Positions 8,611 to 18,331 of a DNA stretch of 64,000 bases are shown in pieces. The stretch spans positions 1,737,501-1,801,500 of the forward strand of contig NZ_CAHJXM010000001.1 of NCBI RefSeq assembly GCF_903645295.1, given 5' to 3'. The stretch is from Bacillus sp. Marseille-Q1617. GTDB lineage: Bacteria > Bacillota > Bacilli > Bacillales > Bacillaceae_B. The notes under the pieces were generated by a model that ran no database searches, was not told the DNA's origin, and was given only the letters and a program-made list of their open reading frames with translations. The translations under genes were made by a program, and so were the position numbers. How positions within the stretch are numbered: the stretch's first letter is position 1; the number at the start of each line of letters is the position of its first letter.

Positions 8611-9900
8611 ATGAAGAAAATTTCCTTCGATCAAATACAAGAGAATTTATATTATGAGAAGATGTCTAACGGTCTGGATGTTTACATCCTTCCAAAGAAA
8701 GGATTCAATAAGACGTATGCAACCTTTACAACGAAATATGGAAGCATCGATAATCACTTTGTCCCATTAAACGAAGAGGAATTTGTGAAGGTACCGGATG
8801 GCATTGCTCACTTCCTCGAACATAAGCTCTTTGAGAAAGAGGATGGGGACGTCTTTCAGCAGTTCAGCCGTCAAGGTGCTTCTGCTAATGCCTTTACTTC
8901 GTTTACACGTACAGCGTATCTATTTTCCAGCACAAATAATGTAGAAAAAAATCTTGAAACTCTGATCGATTTTGTTCAAGATCCCTATTTTACCGAGAAA
9001 ACGGTTGAAAAAGAAAAAGGCATCATCGGACAGGAAATTACGATGTACGACGATAACCCGGATTGGCGATTGTACTTCGGGGTTATCCAGAACATGTACA
9101 AAAATCATCCTGTGAAAATTGACATTGCTGGCACCATCGACTCGATTACGCCGATTACGAAAGATATGCTGTATCAATGCTACAATACTTTCTACCACCC
9201 AAGTAACATGCTTCTCTTTGTGGTTGGCCCTGTCGATCCCGAACAAATCATGAATCAGATCCGTTCAAACCAGGAAAGTAAGCCATATGAAAAAATGCCG
9301 GAGATTAAACGTCAATTTGATGAGGAGCCGGATGCAGTCGCCGAAACAAAACAGGTGCTGAAAATGAACGTTCAGTCTCCTAAATGCCTGGTGGGCTTAA
9401 AGGCGCCAGAACCGACACAGCAAGGAAAAGAAATGCTGAGGCAGGAACTGTCGATGAACGTTTTCCTTGATTTATTGTTTGGAAAGAGCTCTAGCTATTA
9501 TTTCGATCTTTATAATGAAGGGCTCATTGATGAGACATTCCATTATGATTATACTCAGGAAAACGGATTCGGTTTTGTAACCGTCGGAGGGGATACCGAA
9601 AAACCTGATTTACTTGCCGAGAAGCTGAAGGAGCTTCTGTTGAAAGCGAAGGCAGAATCTCTGTTCACGGAAGAAGGACTTGAAAGAACGAAAAAGAAAA
9701 AAATCGGTGCTTTCCTTCGAGCGGTGAATTCACCTGAATTTATTGCCAATCAATTCACACGTTATGCATTTAATGAAATGGATCTGTTTGATGTAGTCCC
9801 TACTTTGGAATCCTTGACCTACAATGATATTCAAAAGGTGGCGGACTCCATCATCAGCGAAGAACGATTCACTGTATGTCAAGTGGTTCCGAAATCATAA
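8611..9900 (+). CDS. ymfH: M16-family zinc metallopeptidase YmfH
   Basis: A 429-residue M16B peptidase. The zinc motif HFLEH (in GIAHFLEHKLFE, about residues 69-73) is intact. The downstream glutamate region KEKGIIGQEI and the R/Y-rich C-terminal half of the family are visible. Its ribosome binding site (GGAGG) lies in the last codons of ymfF, so the two are translationally coupled. Probable catalytic subunit of a YmfFH pair; the substrate is not known. A hairpin without a T-run follows (9906-9940). Confidence 0.87.
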   Translation: MKKISFDQIQENLYYEKMSNGLDVYILPKKGFNKTYATFTTKYGSIDNHFVPLNEEEFVKVPDGIAHFLEHKLFEKEDGDVFQQFSRQGASANAFTSFTRTAYLFSSTNNVEKNLETLIDFVQDPYFTEKTVEKEKGIIGQEITMYDDNPDWRLYFGVIQNMYKNHPVKIDIAGTIDSITPITKDMLYQCYNTFYHPSNMLLFVVGPVDPEQIMNQIRSNQESKPYEKMPEIKRQFDEEPDAVAETKQVLKMNVQSPKCLVGLKAPEPTQQGKEMLRQELSMNVFLDLLFGKSSSYYFDLYNEGLIDETFHYDYTQENGFGFVTVGGDTEKPDLLAEKLKELLLKAKAESLFTEEGLERTKKKKIGAFLRAVNSPEFIANQFTRYAFNEMDLFDVVPTLESLTYNDIQKVADSIISEERFTVCQVVPKS

Positions 9901-9905
9901 TTCAT

Positions 9906-9940
9906 ATAGGAACTGCCCTTCGAGCGGGGGTGGTTCCTAT
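9906..9940 (+). other. Stem-loop between ymfH and ymfI
   Basis: ATAGGAAC (9906-9913) pairs perfectly with GTTCCTAT (9933-9940) around a GC-rich loop. No T-run follows, and the ymfI ribosome binding site begins 8 bases later. This is more like an RNA processing or translation element than a terminator. Confidence 0.5.
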
Positions 9941-9960
9941 CTATGTTTGGGGGGGAATAT

Positions 9961-10677
9961 ATGAAATTTGCTTTGATTACAGGGGCTTCAGGAGGTATTG
10001 GAAAAAGCACCGCCCTGACTCTCGCGAAGAAGAGATGGAATCTTTATCTTCATTATCATTCTGATCGGGAAAGTATCGACGACTTGTTGACCGAAATAAA
10101 GAGGACTGGAGTAGAGGCGATCCCCATACAAGCAGATTTAGCCCAGCCACACCAGGTTCAGAAGGTCATTGACTCCATTTTTCGAATTGATGCCATTGTA
10201 TATTCAAGCGGAGTAGCGGGCTGGGGGCTTTTTCAGGATCAATCGGAAGAAGAAATGGATCAAATGATCAATATTCATGTGAAAAGCCCCATGATGCTGA
10301 TACAGGGTCTGCTTCCTAAGCTGATGAAGAATAAAGGCAGTATAGTGATTGTCAGTTCAATTTGGGGGCAAATCGGCGGTGCTTGTGAAGTTGTTTATTC
10401 AACAGTTAAAGGGGCTCAGCTTTCATTTGTAAAGGCTCTTGCAAAAGAGACAGCCCTAAATGGAGTAAGGATTAATGCGGTTGCTCCCGGTGCGGTGGCT
10501 ACGAAAATGTTGGGTTCGTTTTCCGACGAAGAAATCCAGCAAGTCAGTGAGGAAATACCAATGGGAAGGCTGGCATTGAGTAAAGAAGTCGCTTCCTCCA
10601 TTTATTTCCTTTTATCTGAAGATTCATCTTACATAACCGGCCAGACACTAGCTGTTAATGGAGGATGGCATACATAA
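9961..10677 (+). CDS. ymfI: EF-P 5-aminopentanone reductase YmfI (SDR family)
   Basis: A 238-residue short-chain dehydrogenase. The Rossmann motif TGASGGIG lies near residue 8. The catalytic Ser is in SSIWGQIGGA and the YxxxK motif is YSTVK. The C-terminal GQTLAVNGGWHT is typical. In B. subtilis YmfI reduces the 5-aminopentanone on the conserved lysine of elongation factor P to 5-aminopentanol. ATG 9961 was chosen because GGGGGG (9949-9954) sits just before it; an ATG at 9943 lies upstream of that site. Third gene of ymfFHI. Confidence 0.88.
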   Translation: MKFALITGASGGIGKSTALTLAKKRWNLYLHYHSDRESIDDLLTEIKRTGVEAIPIQADLAQPHQVQKVIDSIFRIDAIVYSSGVAGWGLFQDQSEEEMDQMINIHVKSPMMLIQGLLPKLMKNKGSIVIVSSIWGQIGGACEVVYSTVKGAQLSFVKALAKETALNGVRINAVAPGAVATKMLGSFSDEEIQQVSEEIPMGRLALSKEVASSIYFLLSEDSSYITGQTLAVNGGWHT

Positions 10678-10757
10678 TAATTTTATCTCAAAGCGCATAT
10701 TTTTCCCTCCATGATACAAACTAACATTGTATTTCAATTAAGAGGAGGTTCATTACG

Positions 10758-11015
10758 ATGTCAGTATTAGATAACTGGTCAGAGTGGAAAAACTTTTTAG
10801 GGGATCGCCTGAATCAAGCACAGCATACCGGAATGGAAAACGAAACGGTTTCAGATTTAGCTTATCAAATTGGTGATTACCTGGCAAAACAGGTCGAGCC
10901 AAAGAATGACCAGGAAAAAGTATTAGCGGATTTATGGTCTGTAGCTTCTCCTGAAGAACAGCATGCTATTGCAAACATGATGGTAAAGCTAGTGAACAAT
11001 AACGGTACTCGTTAA
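10758..11015 (+). CDS. ymfJ: DUF3243 domain protein YmfJ
   Basis: An 85-residue soluble acidic protein (MSVLDNWSEWKNFLGDRL...) of the DUF3243 family. It keeps its usual place between ymfI and ymfK. Strong site AGAGGAGG before the ATG. Function unknown. No signal peptide, membrane segment or Cys. Followed by a strong terminator, so it ends its transcript. Confidence 0.88.
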   Translation: MSVLDNWSEWKNFLGDRLNQAQHTGMENETVSDLAYQIGDYLAKQVEPKNDQEKVLADLWSVASPEEQHAIANMMVKLVNNNGTR

Positions 11016-11040
11016 GGAGAGGGAATTTTCCTCTCCTTTT
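11015..11040 (+). terminator. Terminator of ymfJ
   Basis: AGGAGAGG (11015-11022) pairs perfectly with CCTCTCCT (11030-11037), then a T-run. The stem begins at the last base of the ymfJ stop codon. The next 250 bases to ymfK are AT-rich and hold nothing I can name. Confidence 0.85.
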
Positions 11041-11289
11041 CTTATGACCTGCTTTTAGAAAGCTATATGATACCTTCTTCTTTTTCGATATGGACGACTC
11101 TATCCCTTAAATCATCCTAAAGAACTGTTTGTGGATTGATTATGCAGAAATTGTATTAATTCTATAGGTTTTCCTTTTCTATTAGATGAAAATCATTTAT
11201 TATAAAAGCTAGATGTTTCAAGTGATTTTATCGAAAAAACCCCTATGTTGTCGAATTATGTTGTCGCATAGATTTTCAGGAGGTAACCA

Positions 11290-12081
11290 ATGGAACGAAA
11301 AGAATGGTATTTAGAATATGAAATTCAAAAAAACCGTCCTGGCCTCTTAGGTGATATTTCCTCATTATTAGGGATGCTTTCTATAAATATTGTCACGATC
11401 AATGGTGTCGATGAAGGAAGAAGAGGGATGCTTCTTCTTGCCAATAATGAAGAGCAGATAACTCGTCTGGAATCGATCCTGCAGACTATGGATACGATTA
11501 ATGTGACGAAATTAAGGGAACCTAAACTTAGAGACAGACTCGCTGTCAGGCATGGCCGGTATATTCAGCGGGATGCAGATGATAAAAAAACGTTCAGGTT
11601 TGTTCGTGATGAACTTGGATTGCTGGTCGACTTCATGGCCGAGCTTTTTAAGCAGGAAGGTCATAAGCTTGTTGGAATAAGGGGAATGCCTCGTGTAGGG
11701 AAAACCGAGTCGGTTGTCGCTTCAAGTGTGTGTGCCAATAAGAAATGGCTATTTGTTTCATCCACATTGTTAAAGCAGACGATCAGAAGCAAGCTGATTG
11801 AAGACGAATATTCCTCCGACAACCTGTTCATCATTGATGGCATCGTGTCAACCCGACGGGCAAGCGAGAAGCATTGGCAGCTTGTAAGGGAAATCATGCG
11901 GCTTTCGGCAGTGAAGGTCATCGAACATCCGGATGTATTTGTTCAAAATTCAGAGTACTCATTAGATGACTTTGATTATATCATCGAGCTGAGAAACAAT
12001 CCTGAAGAAGAAATTACATACGAATTAGTGGAACAAAATAACCTTTTCCAAAATTCCGATTTTGGAGGTTTTGATTTTTAA
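11290..12081 (+). CDS. ymfK: DUF3388 family protein YmfK: ACT-like domain plus P-loop
   Basis: A 263-residue protein. Residues 5-75 look like an ACT ligand-binding domain (YEIQKNRPGLLGDISSLLGM, then INIVTINGVDEGRRGMLLLA). Near residue 136 comes GMPRVGKTES, a good Walker A sequence (GxxxxGKT), followed by a segment that could hold Walker B (NLFIIDGIVSTRR). This would be a small-molecule-sensing ATPase or GTPase, but its role is not known. Conserved in this locus across Bacillus. Twenty bases separate it from rodZ. Confidence 0.85.
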   Translation: MERKEWYLEYEIQKNRPGLLGDISSLLGMLSINIVTINGVDEGRRGMLLLANNEEQITRLESILQTMDTINVTKLREPKLRDRLAVRHGRYIQRDADDKKTFRFVRDELGLLVDFMAELFKQEGHKLVGIRGMPRVGKTESVVASSVCANKKWLFVSSTLLKQTIRSKLIEDEYSSDNLFIIDGIVSTRRASEKHWQLVREIMRLSAVKVIEHPDVFVQNSEYSLDDFDYIIELRNNPEEEITYELVEQNNLFQNSDFGGFDF

Positions 12082-12100
12082 TATTGGAAGGTGTTAAATA

Positions 12101-13000
12101 GTGACGGAATTAGGAAAACGTCTGAAAGAAGCCCGTGAAGCCAAAGATTACAGTCTTGATGACTTACAAAGAGTGACGAAGATACAAAAACGTTATCTAG
12201 TCGGCATTGAAGAAGGCTCTTATGATATGATGCCAGGGAAATTCTACGTCCGGGCTTTCATCAAGCAATACTGTGAAGCAGTGGGCTTGCAGCCGGAAGT
12301 GATCTTTGAGGAATACAAAGATGAAATCCCGACAACGTATGAAGATGAGATCCCAGTCTCCCTTTCTCGTGTACAGTCCAGGAAAGGAGTTTCAGGCGGT
12401 TCATCCAAGGCCCTTGATATCATCCCAAAACTTTTGATCGCTGTATTCGTTATCGCGGTTCTAATTGCCCTATGGGTATTCGTGCAAACCAAAGTGGCCG
12501 ATAATGCAAACAGTGAAGATACAACCAACAAAGAACCAGTGGCTGTCGATCAGCAGGACCTTCCTGAAGAAGAATCTGCTGAAGAGGAAGACAAGGATCA
12601 AAAGGAATCCAATGAAGAAACCCAATCTGAAGATGAAAAAGAAACCAAAGAACAAAAAGAGAATACTGAACAATCATTGGAGGCAGTTAAAACAGAAGGT
12701 ACAAAAACGACCTATCAACTCAAGAACACGGATCAGTTTAAGCTTGAGCTGGCTGCTAAGGGAGACGCCTGGGTAGCCGTGTACAATTCAAAAGATGAAG
12801 TGTTGTTCCAAGGGATGCTGTACGAAGAGGATAAGAAAGAGTTTGATCTTACCTCTGATCAGCAGGCGTATCTTATAATCGGTAACGCTGCTAACACTGA
12901 TATCAATGTGAATGGCAAACTGCTCCAGTATAAGATTCCTACGGATACGGTCAGACAGGATGTTATCATCCAATACCAGCCTGCAGAATCTCAACAATAA
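12101..13000 (+). CDS. rodZ: Cytoskeletal protein RodZ (YmfM)
   Basis: A 299-residue bitopic membrane protein. N-terminal helix-turn-helix (LGKRLKEAREAKDYSLDDLQ, residues 4-70) of the RodZ type, which binds MreB. One membrane helix near 110-128 (IIPKLLIAVFVIAVLIALW). Then a very acidic, Glu/Lys/Gln-rich linker (about 140-195) and a C-terminal DUF4115 beta domain outside the cell. It helps place the elongation machinery that builds the rod-shaped wall. GTG start with GGAAGGTG upstream. Leads into pgsA without a terminator. Confidence 0.88.
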   Translation: MTELGKRLKEAREAKDYSLDDLQRVTKIQKRYLVGIEEGSYDMMPGKFYVRAFIKQYCEAVGLQPEVIFEEYKDEIPTTYEDEIPVSLSRVQSRKGVSGGSSKALDIIPKLLIAVFVIAVLIALWVFVQTKVADNANSEDTTNKEPVAVDQQDLPEEESAEEEDKDQKESNEETQSEDEKETKEQKENTEQSLEAVKTEGTKTTYQLKNTDQFKLELAAKGDAWVAVYNSKDEVLFQGMLYEEDKKEFDLTSDQQAYLIIGNAANTDINVNGKLLQYKIPTDTVRQDVIIQYQPAESQQ

Positions 13001-13074
13001 GAATATGGGGGCAACCGAGCTCCATAAGTCACATGCTGTAATCATTTTGTTTTCTAAGTATTGGAGGTAGAAAG

Positions 13075-13653
13075 GTGAACTTACCTAATAAGATTACAAT
13101 ATCGCGGATCTTTTTGATCCCATTATTTTTAATCATCATGCTTGCCCCACTAAACTGGGGAGAGATGGTCTTCCTCGGTGCAGAGATGCCGGTGAAGCAT
13201 TTTGCAGGAGCGTTGATTTTTATCATCGCTTCGACTACTGATTGGATAGACGGGTATTATGCAAGAAAGTATAATATGGTGACCAATTTAGGGAAATTTT
13301 TAGATCCGCTCGCGGATAAACTTCTCGTGTCTGCCGCTTTAATCGTCTTGGTGGAGATTGGTCTTGCTCCTTCATGGATCGTCATCATCATCATCAGCCG
13401 TGAATTCGCTGTTACCGGCCTGCGTCTCGTTCTTGCAGGTGAAGGTGAAGTAGTGGCGGCTGGGCAGCTTGGAAAGATAAAGACATGGGCACAAATCATC
13501 GCTATTTCAGCTCTATTGCTCCATAATGCCATCTTTGAATTATTCAATTTCCCATTTGCGACGATTGCTTTATGGGTTGCGATGTTCTTTACGATTTGGT
13601 CAGGATGGGATTATTTCAAACATAACAAGCAGGCGTTTGTTAACTCTAAATGA
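13075..13653 (+). CDS. pgsA: CDP-diacylglycerol-glycerol-3-phosphate 3-phosphatidyltransferase
   Basis: A 192-residue integral membrane enzyme that makes phosphatidylglycerol phosphate, the committed step to phosphatidylglycerol and cardiolipin. The CDP-alcohol phosphotransferase motif DG(x2)AR(x8)G(x3)D(x3)D is complete: DGYYARKYN, GKFLDPLAD (residues about 60-83). Several hydrophobic helices. GTG start with TTGGAGG nearby. Length is normal. Terminator follows before cinA. Confidence 0.95.
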   Translation: MNLPNKITISRIFLIPLFLIIMLAPLNWGEMVFLGAEMPVKHFAGALIFIIASTTDWIDGYYARKYNMVTNLGKFLDPLADKLLVSAALIVLVEIGLAPSWIVIIIISREFAVTGLRLVLAGEGEVVAAGQLGKIKTWAQIIAISALLLHNAIFELFNFPFATIALWVAMFFTIWSGWDYFKHNKQAFVNSK

Positions 13654-13700
13654 TTTTTAAGACGGAAGCTGGACGTATGTTCGTTCCCATTATAATCTAT

Positions 13701-13735
13701 AAGAGATGATTCTCGAATGAATCATCTCTTTCTTT
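13701..13735 (+). terminator. Terminator of pgsA
   Basis: AAGAGATGATTC (13701-13712) and GAATCATCTCTT (13719-13730) form a perfect 12-bp stem, followed by TCTTT. Confidence 0.85.
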
Positions 13736-13768
13736 ATATGAAAGAGTCTACTTAAGGGGGAAAACCAA

Positions 13769-15004
13769 GTGAATGCTGAAATTATTGCAGTCGGTTCGGA
13801 ATTACTATTAGGGCAGATTGCCAACACAAATGCTCAATACATATCAGAACAGCTGGCTGAAGCGGGAGTGAATGTCTACTATCACACCAGTGTAGGGGAT
13901 AACCCTCTCCGTCTGACTCAGGCTATTGAAGTTGCCCAGGGAAGAGCGGATCTGCTCATCTTTACCGGCGGCCTCGGACCTACTAAAGATGATCTGACGA
14001 AAGAAACGATAGCTCAAGCATTGGGAACGGGCTTAGCGATGGATGAGGAAGCTTTGGATTCCATAAAATCTTACTTTCAGAAAACAAAACGTCAAATGAC
14101 ACCAAATAATGAAAAGCAGGCTCTTATACTTCAAGGCTCACAAGCTTTAAAAAATGAGAATGGAATGGCTCCTGGTATGTTCTTTAAAAAGGATGGGCTT
14201 CAGTACATGCTGCTGCCGGGACCGCCATCTGAAATGCGTCCCATGTTCAGTAAATACGGTATCCCTGCCATTTTAGGCAGCCTCAAGAGGAAAGAAATCA
14301 TTCAATCACGGGTTTTGCGTTTCTTTGGAATCGGTGAAGCCCAGTTGGAAACGGAATTGGAAGAGCTGATTGACACCCAGACGAACCCTACCATCGCACC
14401 GCTCGCAGGGGATGGGGAGGTCACTCTTCGGCTGACTGCCAAGCATGAGTCGAGGGAAGTGGCGGCTGCACTTCTGGATGCTTTGGAAGAAAAAGTATTA
14501 AATGTGGCTGGAGAGTATTTCTACGGGTACGATCGTGACTCCCTGGTCGAAGTGGGTATGAAGTTCCTGGAAGAAAAAGGTTTTACCCTATCATGTGCTG
14601 AAAGCCTGACAGGGGGGCTGTTTCAATCAGAAATCACGTCTATACCCGGGGCTTCAACCGTATTGAATGGGGGCGTGGTCTGTTACCAGGATGAGATAAA
14701 GAAAAAGGTGCTTTCCGTTAAGGAAAGTACACTCGAACAGCATTCAGCCGTAAGTGAACAATGTGCAAAAGAATTGGCTGAAAATGTGCGGACTCTCTTT
14801 ACTTCCGATATAGGCATCAGTTTCACTGGGGTAGCGGGACCCGACGACCATGAAGGAAAAAAGGCAGGCACAGTATGGATCGGCCTTGCGGTAAAAGACC
14901 GTCCTGCCAAAGCATTCCTGCTTAACTTGGCGGGAGGCAGGAATGCCAACCGGAAGCGGACTGCAAAGTACGGCTGGCATTATCTTTTAAAAGAACTAAC
15001 ATGA
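13769..15004 (+). CDS. cinA: Competence/damage-inducible protein CinA
   Basis: A 411-residue two-domain protein. The N-terminal molybdopterin-binding-like domain ([19 protein letters not shown], then [15 protein letters not shown]) acts as a pyrophosphatase in some homologues. The C-terminal CinA domain has [15 protein letters not shown] and FTGVAGPDD, the nicotinamide-mononucleotide deamidase fold. It lies directly before recA, as in many Firmicutes where both are induced in competence. GTG start with AAGGGGG. Confidence 0.92.
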   Translation: MNAEIIAVGSELLLGQIANTNAQYISEQLAEAGVNVYYHTSVGDNPLRLTQAIEVAQGRADLLIFTGGLGPTKDDLTKETIAQALGTGLAMDEEALDSIKSYFQKTKRQMTPNNEKQALILQGSQALKNENGMAPGMFFKKDGLQYMLLPGPPSEMRPMFSKYGIPAILGSLKRKEIIQSRVLRFFGIGEAQLETELEELIDTQTNPTIAPLAGDGEVTLRLTAKHESREVAAALLDALEEKVLNVAGEYFYGYDRDSLVEVGMKFLEEKGFTLSCAESLTGGLFQSEITSIPGASTVLNGGVVCYQDEIKKKVLSVKESTLEQHSAVSEQCAKELAENVRTLFTSDIGISFTGVAGPDDHEGKKAGTVWIGLAVKDRPAKAFLLNLAGGRNANRKRTAKYGWHYLLKELT

Positions 15005-15013
15005 ACCAAGCAC

Positions 15014-15049
15014 AAACTGTCTCCAGCATAAGCAGGGAGACAGTTTTTT
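15014..15049 (+). terminator. Terminator of cinA
   Basis: AAACTGTCTCC (15014-15024) pairs with GGAGACAGTTT, followed by a T-run. Confidence 0.85.
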
Positions 15050-15088
15050 ATATTTGTTCTCTCCGGGGAATGGACAATCACAAAAAAC

Positions 15089-15102
15089 CGAATGGATGTT
15101 CG
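15089..15102. promoter_or_regulatory. LexA (DinR) box of recA
   Basis: CGAATGGATGTTCG fits the Gram-positive SOS box CGAAC-N4-GTTCG with one mismatch. It lies 10 bases upstream of the recA -35 element, so LexA bound here would block recA until DNA damage. Confidence 0.85.
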
Positions 15103-15111
15103 ACTTTTTTC

Positions 15112-15140
15112 TTGTTTTCTACTTTGACATGGTTTATAGT
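15112..15140 (+). promoter_or_regulatory. recA promoter
   Basis: TTGTTT (15112-15117), 17-bp spacer, TATAGT (15135-15140); SigA type. A TTGACA at 15124 has only a poor -10 downstream of it. The leader is about 65 bases. Confidence 0.6.
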
Positions 15141-15209
15141 ATAGATAGGTTGGATTTGAGACAAGCTTATAAGTTGTCTTTAAGTTCTATATTCAAAGGA
15201 GGAAAAATA

Positions 15210-16247
15210 GTGAGCGATCGCAAAGCAGCCTTAGATATGGCGTTGAAACAAATAGAGAAACAGTTTGGAAAAGGCTCTATCATGAAGCTTGGGGAACAAA
15301 CTGATAGAAAAGTAGTGACATGTCCGAGTGGATCACTTGCGCTTGACGCGGCTCTTGGAGTCGGCGGGTATCCTCGCGGAAGAATTATTGAGGTGTATGG
15401 ACCGGAATCCTCAGGTAAGACAACAGTAGCACTTCATGCTATCGCGGAAGTACAGGCGCAGGGCGGTCAGGCGGCTTTCATCGATGCCGAGCACGCACTT
15501 GATCCTGTATATGCACAAAAGCTTGGAGTAAACATAGATGAACTATTGCTTTCTCAGCCTGATACAGGCGAGCAGGCACTGGAAATCGCTGAAGCATTGG
15601 TACGAAGCGGTGCAGTTGACGCCATCGTTATCGACTCTGTTGCAGCTCTTGTACCTAAAGCAGAAATCGAAGGGGAAATGGGAGATTCACACGTAGGTCT
15701 TCAAGCCCGCTTGATGTCCCAGGCCCTTCGTAAATTATCAGGTGCCATCAACAAATCGAAGACCATCGCGATCTTCATCAACCAGATTCGTGAAAAGGTC
15801 GGAGTCATGTTTGGAAACCCCGAGACGACTCCTGGTGGACGCGCTCTGAAATTCTATTCTTCTGTTCGTTTGGAAGTACGTCGTGCGGAAACCCTTAAGC
15901 AAGGTAATGAGATGGTTGGTAACAAAACGAAAATCAAAGTCGTTAAAAACAAAGTCGCTCCTCCTTTCCGTGTAGCGGAAGTGGACATTATGTACGGTCA
16001 AGGAATCTCCAAAGAAGGGGAAATCGTCGATCTTGGGTCCGAGCTTGATATCGTCCAGAAGAGTGGTGCATGGTACTCTTATAACGAAGAGCGTCTTGGA
16101 CAAGGCCGTGAAAACGCGAAAATCTTCTTGAAAGAGAACCCTGAAATCCGAACTGAAATCATGTTGAAAATCCGTGAGCATTACGGATTGGATACGGGAG
16201 CGGCAGACACGGAAGATCAAGGAGAACTTAATCTATTGGAAGATTAA
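15210..16247 (+). CDS. recA: Recombinase RecA
   Basis: A 345-residue RecA. Begins [20 protein letters not shown]. Walker A GPESSGKT is at residues 64-71. [14 protein letters not shown] is the Walker B region, and loop L2 ([20 protein letters not shown]) is intact; the acidic C-terminus ends in LNLLED. It forms the nucleoprotein filament for recombination and for LexA self-cleavage. GTG 15210 is preceded by AAAGGAGG (15196-15202). An upstream in-frame extension to 15054 runs through the promoter and LexA box and is not coding. Confidence 0.97.
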   Translation: MSDRKAALDMALKQIEKQFGKGSIMKLGEQTDRKVVTCPSGSLALDAALGVGGYPRGRIIEVYGPESSGKTTVALHAIAEVQAQGGQAAFIDAEHALDPVYAQKLGVNIDELLLSQPDTGEQALEIAEALVRSGAVDAIVIDSVAALVPKAEIEGEMGDSHVGLQARLMSQALRKLSGAINKSKTIAIFINQIREKVGVMFGNPETTPGGRALKFYSSVRLEVRRAETLKQGNEMVGNKTKIKVVKNKVAPPFRVAEVDIMYGQGISKEGEIVDLGSELDIVQKSGAWYSYNEERLGQGRENAKIFLKENPEIRTEIMLKIREHYGLDTGAADTEDQGELNLLED

Positions 16248-16269
16248 AGATTAAGACTAAAACTCCAGG

Positions 16270-16316
16270 GAAGCAGACATATTTTATGTTTGCTTCTCTT
16301 TTATTTTTTACTTCTT
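16270..16316 (+). terminator. Terminator of recA
   Basis: GAAGCAgACAT (16270-16280) pairs with ATGTtTGCTTC (16286-16296), followed by a T-rich tail. Confidence 0.8.
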
Positions 16317-16448
16317 TTTACAGGAGTGTTGTCGACCATATGTGTATCTACCGTAATAATGTTATGTATACAAGAGGGGTTATACCGATCGAATTTTGTC
16401 GAATGGCAAGAAATCCTTGAGAAATCTAGTGATAGACAGGACAACCCC

Positions 16449-16477
16449 TTGACAATAAATTTTCTGAGATTTAAAAT
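16449..16477 (+). promoter_or_regulatory. rny promoter
   Basis: TTGACA (16449-16454), 17-bp spacer, TAAAAT (16472-16477): near-consensus SigA promoter giving a leader of about 125 bases. The 360-bp recA-rny gap, where B. subtilis has pbpX, holds only the recA terminator and this promoter. A 75-codon frame there (16290-16517) starts inside the terminator and lacks a ribosome binding site. Confidence 0.75.
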
Positions 16478-16610
16478 TAACATGTATATTTTACAAATTT
16501 TTCGAATGAATATTTGAAAGCCTAGCGCTGTATATTGAGTTCAAATGAGCAATGTACAAGCCGACATGTAAAAGACATGATGACAGTTCATAGCAAGAGG
16601 AGGTGAAATA

Positions 16611-18170
16611 ATGCAACCTATTACAATCATCTCCATTTTGCTTGGCCTTATCGTCGGTGTAGTTGTTGGATACTTTATTCGTAAGTCCATTGCTGAAGCG
16701 AAAATTGCCGGTGCCAGAGGTTCAGCAGAGCAGATTTTAGAAGATGCTAAGCGCGAGGCAGATGCTCTGAAGAAAGAAGCACTACTTGAAGCAAAGGACG
16801 AAAATCATAGACTTCGCACTGAAATGGAAAATGAACTTCGTGAACGAAGAAATGAATTGCAAAAACAAGAAAATCGTTTAATGCAAAAAGAGGAAAACCT
16901 CGACCGTAAAGATGATACGCTGGATAAGCGTGAAGCTTTATTGGAAAGAAAAGAGGCAGCTCTTAACGAAAGACAACAACATATTGAAGAGATGGAAAGC
17001 AAAGTGGACGAGATGGTACGATCACAGCAAACTGAACTTGAACGTATCTCGAGCCTGACTCGTGATGAAGCGAAAGGAATCATTCTCGACCGCGTGGAAA
17101 ATGAGCTCTCCCATGATATTGCGATCATGGTCAGAGAACATGAAACACGTGCGAAAGAAGATGCTGACAAGAAAGCGAAAGAAGTCCTTTCACTTGCTAT
17201 TCAACGTTGTGCTGCTGAACATGTGGCAGAGACAACAGTTAGCGTTGTGAACTTGCCAAATGATGAGATGAAAGGTCGAATTATTGGACGAGAAGGACGT
17301 AACATTCGTACGCTGGAAACATTGACAGGAATCGATCTCATAATTGATGATACTCCTGAAGCGGTTATTCTTTCTGGTTTCGATCCGATTCGTAGAGAAA
17401 CGGCTCGAATTGCATTAGAAAAATTAGTACAGGATGGACGTATCCACCCTGCACGAATTGAAGAAATGGTAGACAAATCCCGTCGTGAAGTGGATGAATA
17501 TATCCGTGAAATCGGGGAGCAGACAACGTTTGAAGTTGGTGTTCACGGGCTTCACCCGGATTTAATCAAGATTCTGGGCCGTTTAAAGTATCGTACAAGT
17601 TACGGACAGAACGTATTAAAGCACTCAATGGAAGTGGCCTATCTATCCGGCTTGCTTGCTGCTGAGCTTGGTGAAGACGAAAGACTTGCCAAGCGCGCCG
17701 GTTTACTTCATGACATCGGGAAAGCAATCGACCATGAAGTGGAAGGAAGCCATGTTGAAATTGGTGTGGAACTCGCGACGAAGTATAAAGAGCATCCTGT
17801 TGTCATCAACAGTATCGCTTCCCACCACGGAGACACGGAACCGACCTCAATCATTGCGGTTCTTGTAGCGGCTGCCGATGCCTTATCAGCAGCACGTCCA
17901 GGTGCAAGAAGTGAAACGCTCGAAAATTATATCCGCCGTCTTGAGAAGCTGGAGGAGATCTCCGAATCCTATGAAGGAGTAGAGAAATCCTTCGCGATTC
18001 AAGCAGGACGAGAAGTGCGCATCATGGTAAGACCTGAAGCCATCGACGATTTGGAATCCCACCGATTGGCAAGGGATATCCGTAAGCGGATCGAAGATGA
18101 ACTTGATTACCCTGGCCACATCAAAGTAACGGTCATCCGTGAAACGAGGGCCGTGGAATATGCGAAATAA
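16611..18170 (+). CDS. rny: Ribonuclease Y
   Basis: A 519-residue membrane-anchored endoribonuclease. N-terminal helix (residues 4-22). A long charged coiled coil (about 30-190) rich in EKRKEEN repeats. A KH RNA-binding domain ([17 protein letters not shown]). An HD domain with the metal pair in [12 protein letters not shown] (about 365). It starts decay and processing of many mRNAs. Strong AAGAGGAGGTG before ATG. Own promoter and terminator. In B. subtilis it is next to ymdB, as here. Confidence 0.96.
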   Translation: MQPITIISILLGLIVGVVVGYFIRKSIAEAKIAGARGSAEQILEDAKREADALKKEALLEAKDENHRLRTEMENELRERRNELQKQENRLMQKEENLDRKDDTLDKREALLERKEAALNERQQHIEEMESKVDEMVRSQQTELERISSLTRDEAKGIILDRVENELSHDIAIMVREHETRAKEDADKKAKEVLSLAIQRCAAEHVAETTVSVVNLPNDEMKGRIIGREGRNIRTLETLTGIDLIIDDTPEAVILSGFDPIRRETARIALEKLVQDGRIHPARIEEMVDKSRREVDEYIREIGEQTTFEVGVHGLHPDLIKILGRLKYRTSYGQNVLKHSMEVAYLSGLLAAELGEDERLAKRAGLLHDIGKAIDHEVEGSHVEIGVELATKYKEHPVVINSIASHHGDTEPTSIIAVLVAAADALSAARPGARSETLENYIRRLEKLEEISESYEGVEKSFAIQAGREVRIMVRPEAIDDLESHRLARDIRKRIEDELDYPGHIKVTVIRETRAVEYAK

Positions 18171-18175
18171 AAAAG

Positions 18176-18219
18176 TTGACTCCCGAAAGGAATGATTTCT
18201 TTCGGAGTCAGCTTTTTTA
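18176..18219 (+). terminator. Terminator of rny
   Basis: GACTCCcGAAAG pairs with CTTTCGGAGTC, loop of about 9 bases, then a T-run at 18213. Confidence 0.85.
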
Positions 18220-18331
18220 TTTGAATCTGTTCACCTTACTTGATGCATAGTGTTAAGGTTATATGTGATACAATAAACTACATAACTAATTGGTCATTTG
18301 TAACAAATACATATAAGAGAAGGGAAATATC

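Noticed and set aside
9876..10064. 62-codon frame bridging ymfH and ymfI
   Set aside because: Crosses the intergenic stem-loop and overlaps ymfI in another frame; ymfI is clear SDR coding sequence.
12465..12776. Lys-rich frame within rodZ
   Set aside because: Shadow of the acidic Glu/Lys linker of RodZ in another frame.
15124..15129. TTGACA as the recA -35
   Set aside because: No acceptable -10 at 16-18 bp; TTGTTT with TATAGT at 17 bp is a better pair.
16290..16517. 75-codon frame between recA and rny
   Set aside because: It begins inside the recA terminator, has no ribosome binding site, runs across the rny promoter and shows no coding pattern.
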